NCBI RefSeq assembly: GCF_027920805.1
Contig: NZ_JANWOI010000003.1
Span: forward strand, 372,001-436,000
From: Govania unica
GTDB lineage: Bacteria > Pseudomonadota > Alphaproteobacteria > Sphingomonadales > Govanellaceae
DNA: 64,000 nt
Direction of reading: 5' to 3'
Below, in pieces: positions 24,750 to 32,644 of this stretch. A program made the position numbers and the translations under genes. Below the pieces are notes generated by a model. It searched no databases, had not been told where the DNA came from, and saw only the letters and a list, made by a program, of their open reading frames with translations. The first letter of the stretch is position 1. Every line of letters begins with the position of its first letter.

Positions 24750-27119
24750 GTGAAGATATTGCGTATCATATTTTTATACTTAGTTATTTTTGTTGCTTGT
24801 ATGTTTGTCGTTGTGACTGTGATGGAGAATTGGTCCACTGATGAACAAATGCTCTTTGCATTTTTTACGCCTGGCATTCTGGTGTGGCGGCTTGAGCGTA
24901 AAAGGGCAATGAAGTTGCGGCAGGCCTATGAAGTAAACTCTCAAAGAAGCTACGGTTTGTCGATCTCTGAACCCGTTTCTACGCAGCCGGAAGGCATTCG
25001 TAGAGAGCAGCAGCTTACTGATAAGGGTCATCAACGCAATCAGGGACAAGGCTGGATTCCCAAGGGAGAAAGCATCACGATTGCGGGACGGGACATCGGC
25101 GGAATGCTGTATGTCGGCACGCCATTGCTTCTGAACTCCCGCGGCTATCGGGAAAAATCCAGACCTTATATCGATCTCGCGCTTTCGGTGGCTCGTGTCG
25201 GGGCGGATAAAGCTGGCGAAGGCATGCCACATTGGCCCGGCTACTCCGACATTACGCCGGTGTGCCGGGCGACGTATCTCGACTGGCTCGCTGGCGGTCG
25301 GTCGGATGTTTCTTATGAACCGGGCTATTTATTCCTGTATTTTTATGGGTTGGAGCGGCGCTGTCTTCAGGATCACCCAAGTGATGCTGAACGGCAGGAT
25401 ATCTTGGATGAAGTTCTGCGTTTGATGAGCCTCTATCCGAACGACGGGTCTGTGCAACGCTATCTTGGTGAATTTGCTCAGTTCGTGCAGGTGTCACTGA
25501 GCAATCCATCCGACCAAAAACCGATCTTCGGCAATCCTGGCTGGGATGTTCCGTTGGCCGTCATGATTAAGGTTGGTGGCTGTGTGGGCTTGGGAGAGCC
25601 GCTGTCCGCGGATTGGCTGCTCAGTTGGTTCCTCTGTCATCAGGACCGCAGTTTACGCACCCCCGCAACGCGATGCCCTGAGGAGTTTCAGGCGCTGTTT
25701 CGACTTGGCTTTGAAAAACGGTTCCCCAATGGTCTGAAGGTTACCAAATCGCGCAAGCAGTTGAAGGTCATATATCAGGCCGCCTCAAGAGAATTTCAGG
25801 TCGAACTCAAACCCATGGTTAACGGTCAGCCGGTGGTGGATATTTCAGGTTTGCGGAAGCCCATCGAGATCGCACAGGAATTGGCCGATGAGGCAATGAA
25901 CGATCTGGATAAGTTCAGCCGTTATCTTGCGCGCAATCCAGACGGGCGCAGTAGTCTAGAAGCTCTGGCCCTTTTACCGCCGGATTTATGGTCGTTGTTT
26001 TCCTCCGAAAATTTGGAGCAACTCATGGTCTGGGCCAGCGATCGTGTGTCTGAGGGTGGGCTGGTTCCGGTTGTAGAGGTTCTGACCAAACTTGGGGGGA
26101 CACGCCCAGATGGTATCGGTAAACGGCAATTCACAGATGCGGCCGATGCTTTGGCGCGCATCGGTTTTGGCATGGCTCCAGACCCGCGCTTTGCCTTACG
26201 GGGGCCGAAATTCGAAGAGCCTGTTGTATTATTTAAGCTCGGTGCGGCAGTGGAGCGGTTGGAGAATGTAACTCAAACCTATCGTGCCGCATTGATGAAA
26301 CTCGCGCTCAGCACATTTGTCGCACATGCTGATGGCCAGATTTCAGAAGGTGAGAGGAAGCTGTTGAAGATCCAGGTCGAGCAGGCAGAAGGGCTCAGTG
26401 ATGCCGAACGCATTCGTCTTTCTGCTAACCTTGAATGGTTGTTGGTTGTGCCGTCTGACATGGCGCTTTTGCGGAGAATTCTGAAAGAGATGGGAGCAGA
26501 CCGTCAGGCGGATATTCGTGCGGCGGTCGTATCGATCGCTCATGCTGACAGCTCCATTCATGCAGCGGAAGTTGCGAGGATTGAGCGCATCTATAAAACT
26601 CTGGGCCTTGATCCAGCTATGGTTTACTCGGACCTCCATGCGGGCAATCTTGTCGATGCACCAGTACGCGTCCGAGCTGCACAAGCTGGTCAGCCGGGGG
26701 AAGTTATCCCTGCGGAGAATGTGGGGCGCCTCGATGCTGCTCGTATCGCTGCGATCCGCTCGGATACGGCGCTTGTGTCCTCTGTTCTAGGTGAGATCTT
26801 TGCTATGGACCAGGACGTGGACCAGGACGTGGACGCGGACGTAGCCGAGGCCGAGCTGTTGCCTTCTCCGCTGGGCGGGCTCGATCCGAAACATGCGGCG
26901 CTCGTACGAGAGATCCTTGACCGGGAGCACTGGCCCGAAGACGCCTTTGCTGACCTGGCGGAGAGGCATGGGCTTATGCCCGCCGGGGCGATGGAAACGG
27001 TGAATGAATGGGCTTTTGCACGCTATGATGAAGCCCTGCTTGATGAATATGACGGATATGATGTCGCGCCGGAGATTGTCGCTGCACTGCGCGCAGAATT
27101 GGAAGGAGAGTTGTGCTGA
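24750..27119 (+). CDS. sngA: SngA-like membrane-anchored TerB-N/TerB/TerB-C protein (Shango defence)
   Basis: 789 residues. One hydrophobic segment at residues 5-24 near the N-terminus predicts inner-membrane anchoring. TerB-N lies at about 101-300 (GGMLYVGTPLLL, MPHWPGYSDITPV, YLDWLAGGR, LFLYFYGLERR). A TerB metal-binding-type helical domain lies at about 510-640 (STFVAHADGQISEGER and SIAHADSSIHAAE repeats). An acidic repeat linker DQDVDQDVDAD is near 686, and a TerB-C domain follows to the end. This domain set with a DUF2791 ATPase and SF2 helicase is the Shango anti-phage architecture. GTG start; the stop overlaps the next ATG by one base. Molecular role unknown. Confidence 0.82.
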   Translation: MKILRIIFLYLVIFVACMFVVVTVMENWSTDEQMLFAFFTPGILVWRLERKRAMKLRQAYEVNSQRSYGLSISEPVSTQPEGIRREQQLTDKGHQRNQGQGWIPKGESITIAGRDIGGMLYVGTPLLLNSRGYREKSRPYIDLALSVARVGADKAGEGMPHWPGYSDITPVCRATYLDWLAGGRSDVSYEPGYLFLYFYGLERRCLQDHPSDAERQDILDEVLRLMSLYPNDGSVQRYLGEFAQFVQVSLSNPSDQKPIFGNPGWDVPLAVMIKVGGCVGLGEPLSADWLLSWFLCHQDRSLRTPATRCPEEFQALFRLGFEKRFPNGLKVTKSRKQLKVIYQAASREFQVELKPMVNGQPVVDISGLRKPIEIAQELADEAMNDLDKFSRYLARNPDGRSSLEALALLPPDLWSLFSSENLEQLMVWASDRVSEGGLVPVVEVLTKLGGTRPDGIGKRQFTDAADALARIGFGMAPDPRFALRGPKFEEPVVLFKLGAAVERLENVTQTYRAALMKLALSTFVAHADGQISEGERKLLKIQVEQAEGLSDAERIRLSANLEWLLVVPSDMALLRRILKEMGADRQADIRAAVVSIAHADSSIHAAEVARIERIYKTLGLDPAMVYSDLHAGNLVDAPVRVRAAQAGQPGEVIPAENVGRLDAARIAAIRSDTALVSSVLGEIFAMDQDVDQDVDADVAEAELLPSPLGGLDPKHAALVREILDREHWPEDAFADLAERHGLMPAGAMETVNEWAFARYDEALLDEYDGYDVAPEIVAALRAELEGELC
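26808..26842. repeat. 12-base in-frame tandem repeat in the SngA linker
   Basis: GACCAGGACGTG occurs twice in a row, followed by a degenerate third unit, coding for an Asp-rich DQDVDQDVDAD stretch between the TerB and TerB-C domains. Unit copy number may vary between strains. Confidence 0.8.
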
Positions 27120-28423
27120 TGTCCAAATTGAAACTGCGTGAACGTGACGCGATTGTTCAGGCGCTGCGCGCGGGTGTGGTACCCAAGATTGGTTTGCCTC
27201 ACATTCAGGTTGGCCGCGTCCGGGAGATTGAGGAACTGGTTAAGGATATGGATCGGATCGCCGACGGGGGCGCGGCGATCCGTTTTATTATCGGGGACTA
27301 CGGATCAGGAAAAACGTTCTTTATGAACCTGATCCGTTTGGTCGCTTTGGAAAAAGGTTTGGTGGTTATGTTTGCCGATCTTGCTCCCGACCGGCGTATT
27401 CATGCAACCGGAGGGCAAGCGCGCGGGCTTTATGCTGAAATGGCACGCAACCTTTCCACCAGGAGCAAACCGGATGGTGGAGCGCTGGCGAGTGTGGTGG
27501 AGCGTTTTGTCAGTCAGGCCCATCAGGATGCCGAACAGCAGGACAAGCCGACAGGCACCGTGATCCGCGAGAAATTAGCGCATTTCGAGGAATTGACAGG
27601 AGGGTTCGAGTTTGCTGAAGTCATCCGTCGATATTGGGAAGGTCACGAGAACGGTGATGACGATCTGAAGTCTGCTGCGCTGCGCTGGCTGCGGGGAGAG
27701 TTCGCGACGCGTACGGATGCTCGTAAAGTGCTTGGCGTCCGGACGATCATTGAAGATGCCAGCGTTTATGACCAGCTCAAACTGATGTCAGCATTTGTGC
27801 GCGAAGCCGGATATAAGGGGCTGTTGGTCGGGCTCGACGAGATGGTTAACCTCTATAAACTCACCTCATCCCAGGCCCGTAATGCTAACTACGAACAAAT
27901 ACTGCGGATATTGAATGATGTGCTGCAGGGAAGTGCTGAACATCTTGGATTCCTGATGGGAGGGACGCCCGAGTTCCTGATGAACACCCGTCGGGGCCTT
28001 TATAGTTATGAGGCGCTGCAATCGCGTCTGGCCGAGAATAGCTTTGCTCATGGTGACCTGGTTGATCTGTCAGGGCCTGTCGTTCGGCTCGCCAATCTGA
28101 CGCCCGAGGATTTATTCGTGCTGCTGTCTAATATTCGGGCCGTGATGCAATCTGAGGAGCAGGCGTTACCCGATGCGGCGCTTGAAGCATTCATGGCTCA
28201 TTGCGCGGACCGTATCGGCGAAGCCTATTTCCGCACCCCCCGCAACACGGTTATCGCTTTCGTTAATCTGCTGGCTGTTCTGGCGCAGAATGCTGATGTC
28301 CAATGGTCTGATTTGATCGCAAGTATTGAGGTCAGGGCGGATGGCGGCGATGATCTGCGTGACATTGACGAGAATTCCGGTGCCCAGTCCCCGGAGGACG
28401 ACCTGGTCAGTTTCCGCCTATGA
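27119..28423 (+). CDS. sngB: SngB-like P-loop ATPase, DUF2791/BrxD-related (Shango defence)
   Basis: 434 residues. Walker A is GDYGSGKT at residues 59-66 and Walker B is GLLVGLDEM with D240/E241. The family (DUF2791) also supplies BrxD of type 2 BREX and occurs with TerB-N/TerB-C proteins. The conserved QARGLYAEMA and TPEFLMNTRRGLYSYEALQSR stretches (the latter in parts) match this ATPase group. ATG 27119 shares one base with the sngA stop and follows GGAAGGAGAG, an excellent ribosome site. The stop overlaps sngC by four bases (ATGA). Expected to drive helicase loading or signalling with SngC; exact role unknown. Confidence 0.85.
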   Translation: MSKLKLRERDAIVQALRAGVVPKIGLPHIQVGRVREIEELVKDMDRIADGGAAIRFIIGDYGSGKTFFMNLIRLVALEKGLVVMFADLAPDRRIHATGGQARGLYAEMARNLSTRSKPDGGALASVVERFVSQAHQDAEQQDKPTGTVIREKLAHFEELTGGFEFAEVIRRYWEGHENGDDDLKSAALRWLRGEFATRTDARKVLGVRTIIEDASVYDQLKLMSAFVREAGYKGLLVGLDEMVNLYKLTSSQARNANYEQILRILNDVLQGSAEHLGFLMGGTPEFLMNTRRGLYSYEALQSRLAENSFAHGDLVDLSGPVVRLANLTPEDLFVLLSNIRAVMQSEEQALPDAALEAFMAHCADRIGEAYFRTPRNTVIAFVNLLAVLAQNADVQWSDLIASIEVRADGGDDLRDIDENSGAQSPEDDLVSFRL

Positions 28424-30591
28424 GCAGCGCTTTCGACAAGCTCGCGCGTCCGGTCCAGAAATGGATACGATCGCAGGGTTGGGGTAATCTGCGCGACATT
28501 CAGGTGCAGGCGATTCATATTGTCATTGGCGGCGAAGCCGATCTGATTATCTCAGCGTCTACTGCCGGAGGGAAGACCGAGGCGGCGTTCCTGCCCCTGA
28601 TTTCGCAGCTGCTGGATCTGCCGTCGGATAAAAGTGGCTTTGATCTGCTTTATATTGGTCCCCTGAAGGCACTGATCAGCGACCAGACGCGGCGATTGGA
28701 GGATATCTGCCGCGAGGCCGAACTGCCCGTAATTCCTTGGCATGGTGATGTTTCCGCTTCGGTCAAGTCGCGTGCACTTAAGCAGCCCAAGGGCATTCTT
28801 CTGATCACACCGGAATCTCTGGAGGCATTGTTCGTTCGTCGCGGTCTAGAAGTTCCACGGCTGTTCGGTGCCACCCGGGCTGTGGTGATCGACGAACTTC
28901 ACAGTGTTCTGGACAGCGAACGTGGGGTGCAGTTGCGGTCGCTTTTGACTCGGCTTGAGCAGGCGGTGAAACGCCCGATCCGGCGGATCGGGTTGTCGGC
29001 GACATTGGGTGATATGGAGTTGTCACAAACCTATCTTCGACCGGACGATGCTGCAAATGTTGAGTTGATCGAGGCAAGGGGTGATACGCCTGAATTAAAA
29101 CTGCAGCTTCGCGGATATACCCTAGGTGACACTGATGAGGACGCGCCGTCTGCCATTGATGCGATCGCTCGTCATCTGTTCACACATTTGCGTGGCAGTG
29201 ACAATCTTGTCTTTGCCGGATCCCGCCAGTCGGTCGAAATCTATGCTGACAGGCTTCGCTCGTTGTGTGAGGAAAAGTACCTGCCGCAGGAGTTCTATCC
29301 ACATCATGCCAGTCTGTCGCGCGATCACCGTGAATTTATTGAGCAGCGCCTGAAAGACGGCAGGCAGCCGACGACAGCTATTTGCACATCGACGCTCGAA
29401 CTTGGGATCGACATCGGGGATGTCACATGTGTTGCCCAGATCGGCGCGCCGTTCAGCGTTGCCGCGTTGCGCCAAAGGCTCGGGCGGTCCGGGCGGCGGG
29501 AGGGCCGACCTCAGATCCTGAGGCAATATGCGGTCGAGGCCAGGCTGACGTCTAAAAGTCATATCAATGATCGGTTGCGCCTGGGATTGGTGCGTGCAGT
29601 GGCGATGATCGAACTGTTGCTCGAGAAATGGTGCGAACCGCCGAAGCCTCAGGCATTGCACCTATCGACGCTGGTCCATCAGATCCTGTCGATGATCGCC
29701 GAACATGGGGGAGCTCATGCCGCCCGGGTGTTCCGAATCCTGTGCCAAGATGGTCCGTTTCGGCAGGTGACGATGCCTTTGTTCATAGAGGTTCTCAGGG
29801 CGATGGGGCAGTCGGACGTCGGGCTGATCGAACAGGCAGACGATGGGCTTTTACTGCTTGGCCCCACCGGTGAAAAGCTGGTTGAGCATTATAGCTTTTA
29901 TGCCGTCTTCCGGACGCCGGAAGAATACAGGTTGATTGCGGACGGACGGGAGCTTGGCACTCTGCCTATCGATAACCTTATAGCTCCAGGAATGATGCTG
30001 ATCTTCTCGGGACAGCGCTGGCTTGTCCAGGAGGTTAATGATGCTGATCGGGTGATCCTTGTCACGCCTGCAAAAGTGGGCATGCCACCTATATTCGAAG
30101 GTGACCCTGGCGATATCCATGATCGGGTCATCGAGCGTATGTTCGATATTCTCGCCGGCGACAGCCAACCGATCTATATGGACAAAGCTGCGTTGCTTCT
30201 TCTGGATGAGGCACGCGGCAATTATGCACAGCTGCAATTTGACCCGGGGCGGATTGCGCAAATTGATGAAAATTCTTTCCTTCTGGCCATGCGATGCGGA
30301 ACGGTCAAGGTAAACACCCTTGCCCTCGCGCTGCGCAGCAAGGGGTTCAGGGTGCAGTCGTATGACGGTTTTCTGGAAGTCGTAGGTGGAAATATTACGC
30401 CACCACTTCGGACCACTCTTGAGACGTTTGCCGGGGGAGGGACTGCGCATCTTTTTGAAGACAAAGGCAATCTGATCTTCGAGAAGTTCCACCCTTGGAT
30501 GACCACAGATCTATTGCAGTTGGACGCGTTGTCAGTACGCCTGAATCTGGGGGCGTTGGCGGACGTGTGTAGAGATATTCTGCAAGGCTAA
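28420..30591 (+). CDS. sngC: SngC-like DEAD/DEAH-box SF2 helicase, Lhr-like (Shango defence)
   Basis: 723 residues. Motif I is STAGGKT (47-53), motif II DELH (159-162), motif III SAT (194-196), then CTSTLELGIDIGDV and the motif VI QRLGRSGRREGR. These define an Lhr/BrxHI-type superfamily 2 helicase that acts on nucleic acid with ATP. A C-terminal extension of about 300 residues resembles the winged-helix and core regions of Lhr-like helicases. Translationally coupled to sngB (ATGA). Last gene of the three-gene operon; no nuclease domain is visible, so target destruction would need another activity. Confidence 0.87.
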   Translation: MSSAFDKLARPVQKWIRSQGWGNLRDIQVQAIHIVIGGEADLIISASTAGGKTEAAFLPLISQLLDLPSDKSGFDLLYIGPLKALISDQTRRLEDICREAELPVIPWHGDVSASVKSRALKQPKGILLITPESLEALFVRRGLEVPRLFGATRAVVIDELHSVLDSERGVQLRSLLTRLEQAVKRPIRRIGLSATLGDMELSQTYLRPDDAANVELIEARGDTPELKLQLRGYTLGDTDEDAPSAIDAIARHLFTHLRGSDNLVFAGSRQSVEIYADRLRSLCEEKYLPQEFYPHHASLSRDHREFIEQRLKDGRQPTTAICTSTLELGIDIGDVTCVAQIGAPFSVAALRQRLGRSGRREGRPQILRQYAVEARLTSKSHINDRLRLGLVRAVAMIELLLEKWCEPPKPQALHLSTLVHQILSMIAEHGGAHAARVFRILCQDGPFRQVTMPLFIEVLRAMGQSDVGLIEQADDGLLLLGPTGEKLVEHYSFYAVFRTPEEYRLIADGRELGTLPIDNLIAPGMMLIFSGQRWLVQEVNDADRVILVTPAKVGMPPIFEGDPGDIHDRVIERMFDILAGDSQPIYMDKAALLLLDEARGNYAQLQFDPGRIAQIDENSFLLAMRCGTVKVNTLALALRSKGFRVQSYDGFLEVVGGNITPPLRTTLETFAGGGTAHLFEDKGNLIFEKFHPWMTTDLLQLDALSVRLNLGALADVCRDILQG

Positions 30592-30906
30592 CGATTCTGG
30601 AAGGCAAGGCACGAAGTTCTCCGGATGCATTCTCCTCAGCTGCCGCTGTTGTGGGGAATATGCGCATCCCATGCCAAACATAAGCCGTAAAGCTTGCCTA
30701 TATTCCCGAGCGGTTCCAGGCGTGCTCTGTTGCCCACCGGCAAGCGCCTGGAACGGCTATGCGATTTTCGCTGGCTAGCTATCTGGAATGGGGGCTTTAC
30801 CCGGTCTGTTCAGGGGGTTATAGCCCCATGGTCTTGGCGTCAGCGCTGGGGCCAGAATTTACACTTTCGATTTCGCCTGTTTACACTTACCAAAAAGGAC
30901 GCTGCG
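30592..30906. other. Intergenic region between Shango operon and sodB
   Basis: No gene recognised. It contains a perfect ten-base inverted repeat GTTCCAGGCG (30713-30722) / CGCCTGGAAC (30745-30754) with a 22-base loop. Two copies of TTTACACTT lie just before sodB (30858-30866 and a second about 23 bases on). No copy of the tRNA-Ser 3' end is found here, so the island's right attachment site is not visible by eye. Confidence 0.5.
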
Positions 30907-31506
30907 ATGACTGTCACTCTCCCCGATCTGCCTTTCGCCCTCGACGCTTTGGAGCCGCATATTTCGCGCACCACGCTCGAGACCCATTATGGCAAGCATC
31001 ACCGCGCCTATATGGACAACCTCAATAAACTGATCGCGGGCACGGCGCTTGAAGGCAAGTCGCTTGAAGAGATCGTGCAGGCGTCAGCCAAGGACGCGAG
31101 CCTGAAGGGCGTGTTCAATAATGCGGCTCAGGTGTGGAATCACACGTTCTATTGGAATTCGCTCAGCCCGAACGGCGGCGGCAAGCCGACCGGCGCCATT
31201 GCTGAACGCATCGAGGCCGATTTCGGCGGTTATGATGCTTTCAAGGAAAAACTCGCAGCAGCCGCAGCAACGCAGTTCGGCAGCGGCTGGGCCTGGCTCG
31301 TGCTTGAAAACGGCAAGCTCGCCATCACCCAGACTGGCAATGCGGACACCCCGATGGTTCATGGCCAGACCGCGCTTTTGACCATCGATGTGTGGGAACA
31401 TGCCTATTACGTCGATTACAAGAATCTGCGTCCGACCTATATCGGCACCGTGATCGACAAGCTTCTGAACTGGGATTTCGCCAACGCCAATCTCGCGGAA
31501 GCCTGA
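30907..31506 (+). CDS. sodB: Superoxide dismutase, iron type
   Basis: 199 residues. Converts superoxide to oxygen and hydrogen peroxide. Metal ligands are H27 (THYGKHHRAY), H79 (VWNHTFYW), D161 and H165 (DVWEHAYY). Q75 in NNAAQVWNH is the glutamine position typical of Fe-SOD rather than Mn-SOD. The frame is open further upstream, but ATG 30907 gives the family N-terminus (LPDLPFALDALEPHIS). No signal peptide, so cytoplasmic. Confidence 0.96.
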   Translation: MTVTLPDLPFALDALEPHISRTTLETHYGKHHRAYMDNLNKLIAGTALEGKSLEEIVQASAKDASLKGVFNNAAQVWNHTFYWNSLSPNGGGKPTGAIAERIEADFGGYDAFKEKLAAAAATQFGSGWAWLVLENGKLAITQTGNADTPMVHGQTALLTIDVWEHAYYVDYKNLRPTYIGTVIDKLLNWDFANANLAEA

Positions 31507-31599
31507 TCTCGTTTCGTCATCCGGGCGTCGGGCGAAGGATTTCCTCTGGTTCATGGGATTTCTTCGCTTCGCCCGGAGCGGCGGGACCGCTATTCTGTC

Positions 31600-31630
31600 C
31601 TCTGCGGCCGCAAGGCTGCGGTCCGCAGAG
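31600..31630. promoter_or_regulatory. Strong 13-bp hairpin immediately before a ribosome site
   Basis: CTCTGCGG and CCGCA on the left pair with TGCGG and CCGCAGAG on the right, with one bulged T and an AGGC loop. It ends two bases before the AGGAGGG of the DUF488 gene. No T-run follows. It could terminate sodB transcripts, stabilise mRNA, or influence translation of the next gene. Confidence 0.5.
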
Positions 31631-31642
31631 CAGGAGGGCATC

Positions 31643-32005
31643 ATGACGGCAAAGCTTAAAATTCATTTGAAGCGGGCCTATGAGGCGCCGGACCCAACGG
31701 ACGGTCGCCGCTATCTGGTCGAACGGTTATGGCCGCGCGGGATCAGCCGGGATAAGGCCGCCCTTGATGGCTGGCTGAAGGATATCTCGCCGAGTCCCGA
31801 CCTCCGCAAATGGTATCATGAAGATAAAGACAACCGCTGGGATGGGTTCTGCGAACGCTATCGGGCCGAACTCGACAGCCACGTGGCGGAATTGCGCAAA
31901 CTCCGGGCGGAGGCCGCGAAAACCGTGGTGACCTTTGTTTACGGGGCGTCCGATCACGATCACAACAGCGCCCGCCTGCTGCGGGATTACCTCGAAACGC
32001 TTTAA
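31643..32005 (+). CDS. DUF488-family protein (YeaO-like)
   Basis: 120 residues. Conserved DUF488 stretches are RRYLVERLWPRGISRDKA, WLKDISPSPDLRKWY, and VVTFVYGASDHDHNSARLL with the ERLWPRG signature. Function of the family is unknown. ATG 31643 follows AGGAGGG directly; the open frame upstream covers a hairpin and is not coding. Sits between sodB and a ferritin-like protein, a possible oxidative-stress neighbourhood. Confidence 0.88.
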   Translation: MTAKLKIHLKRAYEAPDPTDGRRYLVERLWPRGISRDKAALDGWLKDISPSPDLRKWYHEDKDNRWDGFCERYRAELDSHVAELRKLRAEAAKTVVTFVYGASDHDHNSARLLRDYLETL

Positions 32006-32045
32006 TATGCTATGATGAGGGCTCCCGTTTTTGTTGGAGACCGCC

Positions 32046-32549
32046 ATGGCCCAGAAGTACGGATCGGATCTGAACCCGCCCAGCTCCTCCCCTTGCAGCA
32101 TGCATGAGGCCGACTCCGCCTATATGGGCTATTTGAGCCGTGACGAGACCGTCGCCCTGCTGACCCAGCTCCTTGAAGGGGAGCGGGCAGGGGCCAAAGT
32201 GGCCCTTCATATGCTCAAGGAAGCGCAGCATGAGGATCGCCGGCCCCATGTGGGCGCGGCGCTCAACCGGGTGCGCCTGGATGAAGCTCATTGCGTCAAT
32301 ATGCTGGCCCATCATCTTGAACGCTTCGGCATGACGCCGAGCGCGCTGACCGGAGCCTTCCGCGAAAAGGTGCTGGCCGAGCCCGATTTATCGGCGCAGG
32401 TGGACCTGCTCAATCGCGGCCAGGCCTGGGTGGTCAAAAAACTGCGGGAGGTTCTGCCGCGTATCGAGGATCCGACCCTGCATCAGGATCTGCAGCAGAT
32501 GCTGACCATGCATGAAGACAATATCGCGGTCTGTGAGCATCTGATCTGA
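32046..32549 (+). CDS. Ferritin-like four-helix protein, DUF6306-type
   Basis: 167 residues, almost all helical. The region YMGYLSRDETVALLTQLLEGERAGAKVA (seen in parts) and LDEAHCVNMLAHHLERFG with repeated ExxH spacing suggests a ferritin-like helical bundle. I recognise it as the DUF6306 family; no activity is established. ATG 32046 is within GCCATGGCC and follows TTGGAG (SD-like). Forty bases after the DUF488 gene and in the same direction. Confidence 0.75.
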   Translation: MAQKYGSDLNPPSSSPCSMHEADSAYMGYLSRDETVALLTQLLEGERAGAKVALHMLKEAQHEDRRPHVGAALNRVRLDEAHCVNMLAHHLERFGMTPSALTGAFREKVLAEPDLSAQVDLLNRGQAWVVKKLREVLPRIEDPTLHQDLQQMLTMHEDNIAVCEHLI

Positions 32550-32644
32550 TCCTCTTCCATTCGGTGGAGAAATTCGCTAGAGTTCGGGAATAATATATAA
32601 AATCCGCGTGTGCGTCGAACTGGCCCATCTCAAAAGGAAAGCCT

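Noticed and set aside
27119-30591. BREX-type system suggested by the BrxD-like ATPase and BrxHI-like helicase
   Set aside because: No PglX methylase, PglZ phosphatase or PglW/Y genes nearby; the TerB-N/TerB-C partner fits Shango instead.
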